Made by a program: the position numbers and the translations under genes. Shown in pieces: positions 9,630 to 19,058 of a stretch of DNA of 64,000 bases; position 1 is the stretch's first letter; the number at the start of each line of letters is the position of its first letter. The stretch comes from CAVWDI01 sp963793095 (GTDB taxonomy: Bacteria; Chloroflexota; Anaerolineae; Anaerolineales; UBA4823), in NCBI GenBank assembly GCA_963793095.1, contig CAWBYY010000002.1, positions 372,001-436,000 on the forward strand, given 5' to 3'. A model generated the notes under the pieces. That model made no database searches and was not told the origin of the DNA. It was given only the letters and a program-made list of their open reading frames with translations.

Positions 9630-9875
9630 GGTAATTTTCTCCAATATTGTCAGATACTTGTTGATATTTGATAAGAAGGTGACACTATACTTTCACAAAT
9701 GATTAAACTATCCAATCAAAAGAAATAGGTGGCACCTTGTGGCACAATCATTGACACAAAAACCGTCACAACGAGAGAGTTATCTAATAAAAATTTAAAA
9801 TTTCCTTTTTTCATTCAACCAGCATCGCGCCCGCAACGTGAACTTGTAAATTTAATTGTGTAGTTGGAAGCTGGA

Positions 9876-12455
9876 ATGGAAAGCGAAGATAATCCAGGTT
9901 TTTTTGGCGAATGGATTAAAAACAGGCGAAGGTCACTTGACTTAACCCAGGAAGAGCTGGCGGAACGAACGGGTTGTTCTGTTTCCGCACTGCGGAAGTA
10001 TGAGTCGGGAGAACGCCGCCCGTCAAAACAGCTTGCAGTTTTACTGGCCGAATCACTTGAGGTACCCGAAAGTGATCAGGATGTTTTTATTGGAGTTGCC
10101 CGCGGGGGACTTTCGATTGAGCGGCTCTCAAACTCCGATCAGATTAAATCAACGGCTCACCTTATACAGCAAGGCAGGAAGAGTTCCATCTCATGGATTC
10201 CTGAAGCGGCTACCCCTTTAGTTGGCCGCGAGGTGGAGTTAAATGCTCTCGAAAGCATGTTGCGTGATCCCAGGTGCCGAATGGTCACCCTGGTAGGCCC
10301 CGGCGGTATCGGTAAAACCCGCCTGGCGGTTGAAGCTGCCTGCCGGTTGAAGGAATTTTTCAGCGGGAGAGCACAATTTATCTCTCTCGCCTCTATTAAT
10401 TCGTCTGCTCATCTGGTCCCAACAATTGCCACTTCATTAGGTTATATCTTTCAAGGGCAATTAAAGCCGCAGGAACAATTGATGAAATATCTGCGTGAGG
10501 AGCACCTGCTGCTTGTGCTTGACAATGTGGAGCACTTACTGGATGGGGCAGCACTCTTTGGGGAAATCCTTCTGCATGCTCCGGGAGTTAAACTGCTGGT
10601 CACATCACGTGAAAAAATGAATTTGCACGGCGAGTGGATGTTTGAAATTCAAGGGCTGCCCATCCCAAAAGATAATCAATTTGATTCGATTCGGAGATAC
10701 AGTGCTGTCGAGTTATTCATGCAGAGCGCAAGGAGAGCGCAGGCATCATTTGAGCTCAATGCCGAGGACGAACCATATGTTGCTCGCATATGCCAGATGG
10801 TTGATGGGATGCCACTGGGGATTGAATTGGCAACTGCCTGGATAACAATGCTCTCCTGCCGTGAAATAGCCGAAGAGATCGAACGCAGTATGGATTTTTT
10901 GTCAATTAGGATGAAGGACGTGCCTACGCGCCAGAGAAGTTTGAGGGCGACCTTTGAACATTCATGGATGCTGCTTTCTCGGGATGAAGGTGAAGCATTA
11001 TTGAAACTGGCTGTTTTCCGGGGTGGCTTTGACCGGAAAGCGGCCGAATATGTCGCCGGGGCAAACCTGGAGGTTTTAATGTCGCTAGCCTCCAAATCCC
11101 TGCTCTTCAAATCAGAATATGGACGCTATGACTTGCATGAGGTCATTCGTCAATATGCCTTCGCGAAACTTTCTGAGGATACAAAATATTTTGAGACCGC
11201 TGATAGGCACTGCGATTACTACCTGACCCTCTTAAGTGAACTGGAAGGTGATTTGAAAGGATTTGCACAGCAGGAAGCTGTAAATGAATTAACCCGCGAA
11301 GTTGATAACCTGCGGTTGGCCTGGAAATGGGCGAATGATAATAAAAAATTTTTACTTATAGGCAAATCTTTGCGCAGTTTCGCCTGGTTGTTTGAAATGC
11401 GAGGATGGTTTCGAGAAGGGATTGAACAAATTGATTTGGTTGTTCAGAAATTGAATGAGATATCTGGAATTAATCAACTTCCGGAAATTTTTGGTCAGGC
11501 GCTTACCCAGCAGGGTTTGCTGCTTTTTCGCCAGGGACAATTTGGACAGGCGTTGACCAGGTATGAAAAAAGTTTGGCGATATTACGACCTTTAAATGAC
11601 CCGGGCTTACTGCTGGATGCACTCGTTTTCAGTGGAATTATTAATTTCTTAAACGGGGAATACGAACAGTCGCAGTCTGTTTTGGAAGAATGCCTTGAAT
11701 ATGCTCAAAAAGTTAATGATCGCTGGATCGAAGCATACGCGAATTACAGTTTAGGTGCGGTCGCAAGCTACAAGGGTTACACCAGCGAATCGTATAAATT
11801 GATGCTGGTTGGCATTAAAATGTGGCGCGCCCTTGGCGATTCCCGCTACGTTGCTCTGGGGTTAAATTGGATCAGCCCGACTGCAATCAAATTGGGGCTT
11901 TTTGTGGAAGCTCAGGCTTATCTGCAGGAAAGTTTAGACCTTTGCCTTCAGGTAGGAGACCGGTGGGGCATTGGTACTGCATATCGCCACCTGGGATTGC
12001 TTAATCTATCACAAGGATATACCGAGGACGCTTTAAATTTATTCCAGAAGAGCCTGGATACATTTAACGGTTACATCACCGGATGGGATGTGGTAAGGAC
12101 CCTTGTTTATATTGGGGAAGTTGAATTGTCCGAAGGCAATCTTACGGAAGCCCGGCAAATATTTCTCGATAGCCTCAAAATAGCGAGAGAAGCACAGGCG
12201 AATTCTTTAATGCTGGAAATATTTAGAGAATTATCACAACTTAAGTTGTTGAACCAGGAAGCTCAAGAAGCATTACAGCTATCTCTATTTGTCATAGGAA
12301 ACAACGCTTCGGCTCAGGATATCAAAGATCGCGCTTCCCAGATTGTTTTGGAAACAAAAAAGCAGGTATCTGGTGAGCAATTGGAATCAGCAAGGGTTTG
12401 GGCGAGAACTCAGACAATCGAAAACGTGGCGGCAGATTTGATTGGTTTGGATTAA
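9876..12455 (+). CDS. XRE-STAND-TPR transcriptional regulator
   Basis: The product has 859 residues from ATG 9876 (a TTG at 9864 would add four). Residues about 10-65 are an XRE-type helix-turn-helix (LDLTQEELAERTGCSVSALR KYESGERRPS). The NB-ARC/STAND ATPase follows, with TPLVGREVEL, Walker A GPGGIGKTR (141-149) and Walker B LLLVLDNVEHL, then the GMPLGIELATAW helix. From about residue 400 the protein is helical TPR repeats. The architecture is common in Chloroflexota and Actinobacteria, where the ATPase gates DNA binding or oligomerisation. The divergent membrane gene (9105) is a possible target. The intergenic 9630-9875 holds both promoters. The whole frame is intact, in contrast to the STAND gene at 4885. 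Confidence 0.85.
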   Translation: MESEDNPGFFGEWIKNRRRSLDLTQEELAERTGCSVSALRKYESGERRPSKQLAVLLAESLEVPESDQDVFIGVARGGLSIERLSNSDQIKSTAHLIQQGRKSSISWIPEAATPLVGREVELNALESMLRDPRCRMVTLVGPGGIGKTRLAVEAACRLKEFFSGRAQFISLASINSSAHLVPTIATSLGYIFQGQLKPQEQLMKYLREEHLLLVLDNVEHLLDGAALFGEILLHAPGVKLLVTSREKMNLHGEWMFEIQGLPIPKDNQFDSIRRYSAVELFMQSARRAQASFELNAEDEPYVARICQMVDGMPLGIELATAWITMLSCREIAEEIERSMDFLSIRMKDVPTRQRSLRATFEHSWMLLSRDEGEALLKLAVFRGGFDRKAAEYVAGANLEVLMSLASKSLLFKSEYGRYDLHEVIRQYAFAKLSEDTKYFETADRHCDYYLTLLSELEGDLKGFAQQEAVNELTREVDNLRLAWKWANDNKKFLLIGKSLRSFAWLFEMRGWFREGIEQIDLVVQKLNEISGINQLPEIFGQALTQQGLLLFRQGQFGQALTRYEKSLAILRPLNDPGLLLDALVFSGIINFLNGEYEQSQSVLEECLEYAQKVNDRWIEAYANYSLGAVASYKGYTSESYKLMLVGIKMWRALGDSRYVALGLNWISPTAIKLGLFVEAQAYLQESLDLCLQVGDRWGIGTAYRHLGLLNLSQGYTEDALNLFQKSLDTFNGYITGWDVVRTLVYIGEVELSEGNLTEARQIFLDSLKIAREAQANSLMLEIFRELSQLKLLNQEAQEALQLSLFVIGNNASAQDIKDRASQIVLETKKQVSGEQLESARVWARTQTIENVAADLIGLD

Positions 12456-12503
12456 AACAAACCCTGAACCAATTCGGGTAAAAAAGTGGGGGGTTTGAAC
12501 AAA

Positions 12504-12788
12504 ATGAAAGTGTGGATGTGGCTGGTAGGGGCTGCTTATCTGTTTATCGGCGCTGGTTTTATGTCTGCGTGGAATTCAGCCTGATTGGAATTGGCTTTCC
12601 CTCTCATTCAGGTGCTCCCAAGCATCCGGGAGTATAAAAACTCCTTGGATTACTCATTTATGTACGGTCTGGATTTGATGGTAATTTTATACATACCCTG
12701 GGCTATTGAACAGATGGAATCTATTATGGTTTTATCGTTTTCCATTTATTCGTTATCAATACAGGAATTATCTTCGTCCGTTAGATAA
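12504..12788 (+). pseudogene. small membrane protein interrupted by in-frame TGA
   Basis: ATG 12504, with GGGGGG about 11 bases upstream, opens a 26-codon frame (MKVWMWLVGAAYLFIGAGFM and on) that meets TGA at 12582. The same frame continues at once as LELAFPLIQVLPSIREYKNS followed by a membrane helix SFMYGLDLMVILYIPWAIEQ. The parts read as one short multi-helix membrane protein broken by a nonsense codon. The family is not recognised with confidence. Confidence 0.45.
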
Positions 12789-12974
12789 ATCCCAGGGTGA
12801 GAATAATTCTTGAAGATGCCCAAAATTTGATTTCAACAAATGGCATTTAAGATTTAATTGGATCAGGTAGGAAAAAAGGGGAAATTTGTAGTAAATTACC
12901 CGGATTTAAGGATTTGAATACCGCCCAGATAAAAATGGAAGTGTATGTGTTGGGAATGGTTTTATTATTAATAT

Positions 12975-13108
12975 ACGATACGGTCTTTTTAGGCCGAGTA
13001 TGGTTTTGGGGGTGGATTCCTGATAGACTAATTTTTATAAGGTTATTTAGCTGAAAAGTCTCTCCTATTTTTCCACCCTTTTTGTCTAATATGTTTTTCC
13101 ATAATCAG
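12975..13108 (-). repeat. dispersed hairpin repeat, copy 3 with long tail
   Basis: The core ATACGGTCTTTTTAGGCCGA carries one extra base in the loop. GGGGGTGGATTCCTGATAGA follows. A tail (TTTAGCTGAAAAGTCTCTCC, TATTTTTCCACCC, TTTTTGTCTAATATG, ending AATCAGA) matches copy 5 at 18383 closely and copy 4 at 16110 loosely. The full unit is therefore about 130 bases. Confidence 0.75.
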
Positions 13109-13348
13109 ATAAACAAATCTCCAAGATTGTTGACTTTTCCTCTATTGATAAGTATTATGCAAGAAGTTTGAATTCATTAGGAAAATTAATCAATGGATCA
13201 TGCAACATCTTTTCTGTAAATTTAGTTTTCAGGTGTGTCAATAATTGTTTGTAAATTCGCTCTTTGTAACGCTTGCGTGTGTGGGGTGAACCCTTCCTAT
13301 GATATTTTATACCTGTGCGGTTGATTAGAAGGGTGAAAGGAGGGGTAA

Positions 13349-13492
13349 CGCGAAATTAAAAAGTATCCGTATTGTGCTGAAGAAATAAAGGATGAACCTA
13401 TAGTTTGTAGGTGTTGCGGAAAGCACCAGGTTCGAGGAGAATATCCTAACAACTTACGGCTTCCCTTTTATTTTTCGAATCGGGGTTTATGA
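13349..13492 (+). pseudogene. zinc-ribbon protein relic
   Basis: A 47-codon open stretch without a normal start encodes KKYPYCAEEIKDEPIVCRCC GK. This matches the widespread CPYCAEEIKDEAIVCRYCG zinc ribbon, but the first cysteine has become tyrosine and a TAA precedes the stretch. Beyond the ribbon the frame drifts and ends in TGA. It is probably the decayed N-terminus of a small zinc-ribbon membrane protein. Confidence 0.5.
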
Positions 13493-13587
13493 TATTGTTC
13501 ATCAGTACTTGATATTCACAAACAGATACCAAATAGCGTTGACGATATCCGCGATATTACTTAAATCACAATACAAACTAATAAAAT

Positions 13588-13612
13588 GGATCAGTTCTGG
13601 GGGGGCAGGTCA
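13588..13612 (-). mobile_element. solo terminal inverted repeat of IS3-type element
   Basis: The reverse complement reads TGACCTGCCCCCCCAGAACT GATCC, the best-preserved version of the ends at 2353 and 15797. No transposase lies beside it. It lies about 480 bases beyond the end of repeat copy 3, the same repeat-then-end order seen at 682/861. Confidence 0.6.
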
Positions 13613-13793
13613 CTAATTTTATCGATAAGCCACGTCTAACTTTCCCTCAGGTTAATTATTGCCGGCTGTTAAACGATATAGTGACGAAATTTAACCAAGG
13701 GGCAGACCTGAAAACAAGGGTAAGGCAGGTTCGAATACTGTTGTTTAGTGTTTAACGGATGAAACTGTTGTGGTCGCTACAGCTTCGTGTGTA

Positions 13794-15671
13794 TTAGCCG
13801 ATCTGACTTTCAAGTGATAATAAAGATGCTTTTTTTGTTTGTTTTGATTGGCGACCGCGATGGTGCATATCCATGATGCGTTTACGTATGCGGATATTAT
13901 GGGGAGTAATTTCTAACAATTCATCATCTGCCAGGTATTCAATTGACTCGTCCAGGCTTAATTCTCTCGGTGGAGAAAGGCGGATATCTATATCCCGGAT
14001 TGAATTGCGCATATTAGTCAGGTGTTTGGTTTTGCAGATGTTTACATCCAGGTCTCCAGGTCGTTGGTGTTCCCCGACAACCATACCTTCATAGACCTCA
14101 GTCCCGGGTTTAATAAATAATGTACCTCTTTCTTCGGCATTTTTGAGTCCGAAAGTGGTTGCCACCCCATTTTCCCATGCGACAAGTGATCCCTTCGAAC
14201 GGGAGGCTAATTCGCCAACCATTGTTTCATAACCCTTAAAGACGCAGTTCATGGTCGCCATTCCACGCGTAGCTGTCAATAAATGGTAGCGGAACCCCAG
14301 CATACCTCTGGTTGGAATAAAATATATCAGGTGGACAGAGCCGTTGCCCGACTCGGTAATATCCTGCATTACTCCACGCCGTTTGCCTAACATCTCTACC
14401 ACTGCGCCGACTGTCTCCTGGCTGGTATCTATGTGAACCACTTCGAAAGGTTCCTGTATTTTCCCATCTGCTCCGCTGCGTAGGATGACCTCCGGGCGTG
14501 AAACCTGGAATTCATAGCCTTCGCGCCGCATGGTCTCGATCAGAATAGCCAGGTGCAATTCTCCGCGCCCGGATACAATAAAACAGTCGGAACTGCTGGT
14601 CTCTTCCACTTTCAACGCTAGATTGCTGCGCAACTCGTCGAACAGACGCTGGCGCAATTTGCGGGATGTTCCCCATTGGCCCTCTTTTCCGGCGAAGGGT
14701 GAGGTGTTGACTTCAAAAGCCATACGCATAGTAGGTTCTTCAATGGTTATAGTCGGCAATGCAACCGGATTTTCAGGATCGGATAAAGTTTCGCCAATCG
14801 AAATGGCCTCCAAACCGCCAACTGCAACGATATCGCCTGCTTCTGCCTTTTCTACCTCTATCCGCTCCAATCCCTCCCAGACGTATAAATAGCGGATGGT
14901 TTCGGGTATGTTATCGCCTTGCACGGTCAGCCTTGAAACAGGTTGGTCAGCGTGCATTCTCCCGGCGAAAATTCTACCGATCGCTGTTTGCCCACGATAA
15001 TTGTCATAGTCCAGAGTTGTAACCAGCATCTTCAAAGGGGCATCCGGATCCACAACTGGAGGGGGGATTTCTGTCAGGATCGTTTCAAAGAGCGGCTGAA
15101 GGTCAGAACTCACACGGGGTGTAAAACCTGCTTTTTGGGAAGTGGCAACGGTATATATCACTGGAAAATCAGCCTGTTCGTCGGTGGCGCCCAGCTCGAT
15201 AAAAAGGTCAAATGTCTCGTTCAAAACCCGTACAGGGTCCGCATCTTTCCGATCGATTTTATTGATCACCACAATAGCCTTGTGGCCTAATTCCAGCGCT
15301 TTCTTCAGGACGAAACGGGTCTGTGGGCGCGGGCCTTCGGCTGCATCGACCAACAACAAGACACCATCCACCATGTTGAGGACGCGTTCGACTTCCCCGC
15401 CGAAATCAGCATGTCCGGGCGTATCGACGAGGTTGACCTTAATTTGTTCGCCGCTGTTCGGATCGGTTATTTGGATGGATATGTTTTTTGCCAGGATGGT
15501 AATCCCGCGTTCTCGTTCCAATTCATTCGAATCAAGCACACGTTCGCGCACTTGCTGGTTCTCTCGGAAAACACCAGCCTGGCGGAGCAATCCGTCCAAT
15601 AGGGTGGTTTTTCCATGATCAACATGGGCGATGATGGCTATATTCCGAAGATTGGATTTTGTAACTTGCAT
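13794..15671 (-). CDS. typA: translational GTPase TypA/BipA
   Basis: The product has 625 residues. The G domain starts with G1 AHVDHGKTTL and has RERGITI (switch I), DTPGHADFGGEVER (G3) and NKIDRKDADP (G4). Domain II and the EF-G-like domains follow, and the C-terminal TypA-specific domain includes KGSLVAWENGVATTFGL and FIKPGTEVYEGMVVGEH. All are family hallmarks. TypA binds 70S ribosomes and assists large-subunit assembly and stress or cold adaptation. GGAG lies 12 bases before the ATG. The gene stands alone between relic-rich spacers, with a terminator-like hairpin in its leader (15690-15717). Confidence 0.97.
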   Translation of the reverse strand: MQVTKSNLRNIAIIAHVDHGKTTLLDGLLRQAGVFRENQQVRERVLDSNELERERGITILAKNISIQITDPNSGEQIKVNLVDTPGHADFGGEVERVLNMVDGVLLLVDAAEGPRPQTRFVLKKALELGHKAIVVINKIDRKDADPVRVLNETFDLFIELGATDEQADFPVIYTVATSQKAGFTPRVSSDLQPLFETILTEIPPPVVDPDAPLKMLVTTLDYDNYRGQTAIGRIFAGRMHADQPVSRLTVQGDNIPETIRYLYVWEGLERIEVEKAEAGDIVAVGGLEAISIGETLSDPENPVALPTITIEEPTMRMAFEVNTSPFAGKEGQWGTSRKLRQRLFDELRSNLALKVEETSSSDCFIVSGRGELHLAILIETMRREGYEFQVSRPEVILRSGADGKIQEPFEVVHIDTSQETVGAVVEMLGKRRGVMQDITESGNGSVHLIYFIPTRGMLGFRYHLLTATRGMATMNCVFKGYETMVGELASRSKGSLVAWENGVATTFGLKNAEERGTLFIKPGTEVYEGMVVGEHQRPGDLDVNICKTKHLTNMRNSIRDIDIRLSPPRELSLDESIEYLADDELLEITPHNIRIRKRIMDMHHRGRQSKQTKKASLLSLESQIG

Positions 15672-15689
15672 AGAAAATCAATGCTCCAC

Positions 15690-15717
15690 AAAAAAACTCC
15701 GACCCATCTGGTCGGAG
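15690..15717 (-). terminator. intrinsic terminator or attenuator in the typA leader
   Basis: CTCCGACC (15697-15704) pairs perfectly with GGTCGGAG (15710-15717) around a 5-base loop. On the minus strand this is followed by seven T. It lies 19-46 bases upstream of the typA start, and no minus-strand gene lies before it within about 700 bases. It may attenuate typA or end a lost upstream transcript. Confidence 0.7.
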
Positions 15718-15796
15718 CCATGAGTTAAGTTGCCGAAGTTTATCAGAAACCCAGAAAATCAGGAAGGCTAATTTTATAAATATATTATAAATGTTG

Positions 15797-15935
15797 CTGG
15801 CCTGCTCCCTAAAAACTGATTCAATGGATAATTTAGGATTAGTTTGCAAAGGGAGCAGGCAGAACGCCAGGCCAACAATTCTCACCCAGTCAAATTATTA
15901 CCAAACTTCGAGAAGTAGAGGTGCTTTTAATTTAG
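15797..15935 (+). mobile_element. IS3-type element remnant: left end plus orfA start
   Basis: GGCCTGCTCCCTAAAAACTG, ATAATTTAGGATTAG and GGGAGCAGGCAG match the remnants at 2353 and 4009. From 15864 a frame reads PGQQFSPSQIITKLREVEVL and then a stop; this is the normal start of IS3-family OrfA, but the ATG has become ACG. Repeat copy 4 follows at 16110. Confidence 0.7.
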
Positions 15936-16109
15936 GGAATAACATAGTTAGAGACTGCCCTATAATTGTAAATTTGCGAATATATCAAACTACCTCTGGC
16001 GAAATTAATGCGGGTGCATGGATACACAACCCAAGTCAGGAAATTGAAATAAAAAATACTGTTGATTAAATAAAGTGGGGACTTCTCTTTGTACAATGTT
16101 GTGTTTACA

Positions 16110-16261
16110 AAGTAAATTAAGTCAAAAAGACAATAAAAGATACGGTCTTTTGGGCCGAGTATCGTCATGGGGGTGGATTCCTGATTGTTAAAAAAATTCC
16201 GACATATAAGTTTTTCTTGAATTTCCACAAATTCTGTCTCTCAAGATTTGACACTAATCAG
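16110..16261 (-). repeat. dispersed hairpin repeat, copy 4
   Basis: TTTACAAAGTAAATTAAGTC precedes the core and matches the sequence before the copy at 4165. The core GATACGGTCTTTTGGGCCGA is followed by GTATCGTCATGGGGGTGG and ATTCCTGATTG. A degenerate tail runs to AATCAG at 16261. It follows the IS remnant at 15797, as at 2353/2691 and 4009/4165. Confidence 0.75.
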
Positions 16262-16390
16262 CCAATTATTCTCATTCATATCAGGAAAGTAAAACCAATT
16301 TTTTTCTGCGAGGTTACATGGGAATTCTTATTAAGCTGAAAATGTGTCTATAAGTGGGTGTTTACCAATTCAGGTAGACCCCCGCGCAAT

Positions 16391-18244
16391 TCACTTTCCA
16401 TACCAGTATCCAACAGCCAGCCGGTTTGGTGTGAAGAATAAAATCTCATAGAAAACCATAAGTAATACAATCATATGGATTACCCATACCAGGTCGGTTA
16501 CCTGGATTGGCTTGCTTAAAAAATGGATTGTTTGCAGCTCCTTGCCGAGTTGGTACAGCGCCACGAATAAACAAAAAAGAAACGGCAGGTACAATCCATA
16601 AAGAAATCGTCCCAGGTAGAATCCAGCAATAGGGGAAAACCAGGCAAACGAAATTAAGTTAATTCCAAAAAACATTCCGGTAAAAATAAGCAGGAAGAAA
16701 TAACGCTTGCATAATTGTAGTGACAGGCGAATATTGTACAGGCCTAAGGCAATAACGGTGATTGTATATATTGCTGGATAGTTGAAGCGGCTGTATGGTT
16801 TTATTATAAATTTCACTTCACCTTCAAAGCCGCTGGTGAAACGTCTCAGGATTTGCTGAGGCGTGTGTTCTCGCAGATATTTTCTTAAAGATGGGATTTG
16901 TTCGAACGGCAGGTCCGGCCACCCAATGTCGTCACCGTGAGATTTTGTACCTTCTTCTACCTGCTCCCACGAATCATACCATGCGTAAAATGTTGTATTT
17001 ACATTGTAAAAATAACTTCTGAAAAGACGCTTGTTTTCAAGCAGGTAAGGGGAGAGTAACGCCAGGAAGGCTGCAACCATTACGATAAGGTATACAACCC
17101 GAAAGTATGGAACGTCCTTTGCTGGCTTAGATTCATCCTGGTTTTTGAGGTTCTTTATCAAAATATAGAATAGTTGGGCTGTGTATACCATTATGAATGA
17201 AACAAATGTGGGTAGAACCGCAGCTTTTGTCAGGTATGAAAACGCTAACGATAGGCCAACCGCCGCGCTCAGCCAGTAGTTAGGTTTCAAGAGCATTTTG
17301 CACATCAAGATGAAACTGACAAATAATAAAAAATAGAACAGCAATTCCGGTTGGACATAGCCAGCTTTGTACACAAATAAACTCACTGCAGCAATGAGAG
17401 TAAACACCAGTGACTGTCCGCCTGGAATATATCTTCTTGCGATAAAAAAAATGCCTGTAAGGGAGATGATAGAAAGTGCCAGGTTCATTTGCTGGCTTCG
17501 CCGGAAAAAAATCACCCTTGGCATATCTGGTTTGTAGAATACTGCCATCAAATAGGGAAAAAGAGGAGTTCGATTTCGATCTCCTTTGTACTGGAAGCCT
17601 GATTGGTAGGCTTTTAAGGCAATATCCATGTATGAGTCCTGGTCGCTAAACTGGGGGTATATATTTACATTCTGGGCATGTCGTTCCACGAGTTGGATGT
17701 ATAGTAATCCAAACAATAAAAATAAAATGAGAGTAAAAATCAGGGTAATTTTATACTTGCTTAGACTTTGGTTGATTTTCACCCGAAATTGGCAAATCCT
17801 ATCTGAGAGATTTGAAAAATAAGCTCTCAGGCGTAAAAATACCTGAACACAGATTAATAACATGAATAAAATTACCGGTGATAAACGTAAAAAGTATGCT
17901 GAATAACGTGGATATAAGCTGATCCAGGCAAGAAAGAAAATGGCAGAACCAAGAATGCCGGCCGTAGTTATTAAGACTATGCTGTGAGCCAGGTTAATAC
18001 GTGTCGTTGAACCATTTATAAAAGCCTGCACTTCCCATCCCATGTTAGTGTTTTTCTGAACCTGTAATCCTACCCACAACAGCATCAAAATCACAAGCAG
18101 AAACCCACCAACGGAAGCCAGGCGGAAAATTGACAATCCTAAAACAACGGCATTCTTTGGGTCAGATGGGATAATGAGCATTAATAAAAAGCACATAAGA
18201 CCCTGTAAAGCAAGAAACCAAAAAAACCGGGAGCACTTTTCCAT
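16391..18244 (-). CDS. GT-C-type membrane glycosyltransferase-like protein
   Basis: The product has 617 residues with a dozen or more hydrophobic segments. After about 190 residues comes a conserved outer loop: PQFSDQDSYMDIALKAYQSG followed by GDRNRTPLFPYLMAVFY. Its acidic D-x-D pair and R-N-R-x-P-L-F-P resemble the catalytic loop of GT39/GT83 (ArnT, PMT-like) polyprenyl-phosphate-sugar transferases. Such enzymes move a sugar from a polyprenyl carrier to lipid or protein outside the membrane. No sugar genes lie beside it, so acceptor and donor are unknown. The start ATG has a weak ribosome site. Confidence 0.65.
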   Translation of the reverse strand: MEKCSRFFWFLALQGLMCFLLMLIIPSDPKNAVVLGLSIFRLASVGGFLLVILMLLWVGLQVQKNTNMGWEVQAFINGSTTRINLAHSIVLITTAGILGSAIFFLAWISLYPRYSAYFLRLSPVILFMLLICVQVFLRLRAYFSNLSDRICQFRVKINQSLSKYKITLIFTLILFLLFGLLYIQLVERHAQNVNIYPQFSDQDSYMDIALKAYQSGFQYKGDRNRTPLFPYLMAVFYKPDMPRVIFFRRSQQMNLALSIISLTGIFFIARRYIPGGQSLVFTLIAAVSLFVYKAGYVQPELLFYFLLFVSFILMCKMLLKPNYWLSAAVGLSLAFSYLTKAAVLPTFVSFIMVYTAQLFYILIKNLKNQDESKPAKDVPYFRVVYLIVMVAAFLALLSPYLLENKRLFRSYFYNVNTTFYAWYDSWEQVEEGTKSHGDDIGWPDLPFEQIPSLRKYLREHTPQQILRRFTSGFEGEVKFIIKPYSRFNYPAIYTITVIALGLYNIRLSLQLCKRYFFLLIFTGMFFGINLISFAWFSPIAGFYLGRFLYGLYLPFLFCLFVALYQLGKELQTIHFLSKPIQVTDLVWVIHMIVLLMVFYEILFFTPNRLAVGYWYGK

Positions 18245-18552
18245 TATTGTTTAAACCGCTCAGATGGATTATATGCCATACGATTAATAAATTGGCAAAA
18301 AATTGGGTTATTTGTGAGGGATAAAAATTCGATTAATCAAAGGAAGGTGAGTGATAAATATTCCTTTATGGTAAAAATAAGCAATCCGGTCTTACGGGCC
18401 GAGTGTGGGGGTGGATTCATGATAGAAGTTGACAAATTAGCTTTTAGCCGAAAAGCCCTCCTATTTTTCCATCTCATTTTGTCTTATATGATTGTGGAAC
18501 CCTGCAATCAGACTGTACTACCTGGTCTGAGGCCTGGGACGCAAAGGCAGAC
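18245..18552. other. gene-free stretch with a repeat copy
   Basis: Apart from dispersed-repeat copy 5 (18383-18513) nothing is supported. The open frame 18314-18556 runs across the repeat and has no family resemblance. Confidence 0.5.
18383..18513 (-). repeat. dispersed hairpin repeat, copy 5 with long tail
   Basis: The core is altered to CCGGTCTTACGGGCCGAG, which keeps the stem while changing the loop. GTGGGGGTGGATTCATGATA follows, then a tail TTTAGCCGAAAAGCCCTCCT and ATTTTTCCATCTCATTTTGT matching copy 3. It ends at CAATCAGA. Confidence 0.75.
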
Positions 18553-18876
18553 CTAGCGCACAGCTCGCAAAAAGCTGGATACCGCGAGGATAGTCCAGAC
18601 AACGATTCCGGCGGATGCCAATAGGCGCACGAGAACTGGCCAGGAAGATTCCCAGATCCAAAGCCCCACCATTATGGGGAGAAACAACACCCAGACTATG
18701 ATCTCCGCCATGGCGGGCAAGGCCGCCACCCAATTCCAGAGCAAGTCCAACCAATAACGATCAACGACCAGTGCGATAGCAAACCCGAACCACAGCATTG
18801 CAAAGATCACGAGGGCGTATGTGCTCAGAGCTCGTGGAAGAGTAACCCTCCAGAATGTTGAGTCTCTTATAGTCAT
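18553..18876 (-). CDS. small integral membrane protein
   Basis: The product has 107 residues with about three transmembrane segments (ALVIFAMLWFGFAIALVV, IIVWVLFLPIMVGLWIW, LASAGIVVWTILAVSSFL). The sequence is richer in G+C than its flanks. A GGGAGG box directly abuts the ATG with no spacer, which is an unusual ribosome-site geometry. No family is recognised and no operon partner is evident. Confidence 0.6.
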   Translation of the reverse strand: MTIRDSTFWRVTLPRALSTYALVIFAMLWFGFAIALVVDRYWLDLLWNWVAALPAMAEIIVWVLFLPIMVGLWIWESSWPVLVRLLASAGIVVWTILAVSSFLRAVR

Positions 18877-19058
18877 CCTCCCAGATCTATACAGTTGCCA
18901 AAACCAACCGGATTGTACCCGGATTTGTTCCCATTATTTTTTCGGACGGTCAGGTCAATTATGGTCCAATAAACCGCCTGTCAGCGATCCTTAGCTCTTG
19001 ATTGTGGGGCTGATATACAAACATCGATCTTCTCAACTCCATCGAATTGGCGGCTGAT

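Larger units (their letters stand above)
12789..13793. other. 1-kb gene-free tract with relics
   Basis: It holds repeat copy 3 (12975), a zinc-ribbon relic (13349) and an IS3-type end (13588), each listed separately. Between them the sequence is AT-rich without a supported gene. GGGGCAGACCTG near 13699 resembles the IS end but is too short to call. Confidence 0.5.

Noticed and set aside
12582..12584. Selenocysteine at the TGA of the 12504 frame
   Set aside because: No hairpin of the SECIS kind is visible after it and the protein is not a known selenoprotein type.
15619..15885. Minus-strand frame overlapping the typA start
   Set aside because: It crosses the leader hairpin and the typA start and has no homology signal; it is a chance frame.
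18314..18556. Plus-strand open frame of 80 codons
   Set aside because: It consists largely of repeat copy 5 and flanking AT-rich sequence.
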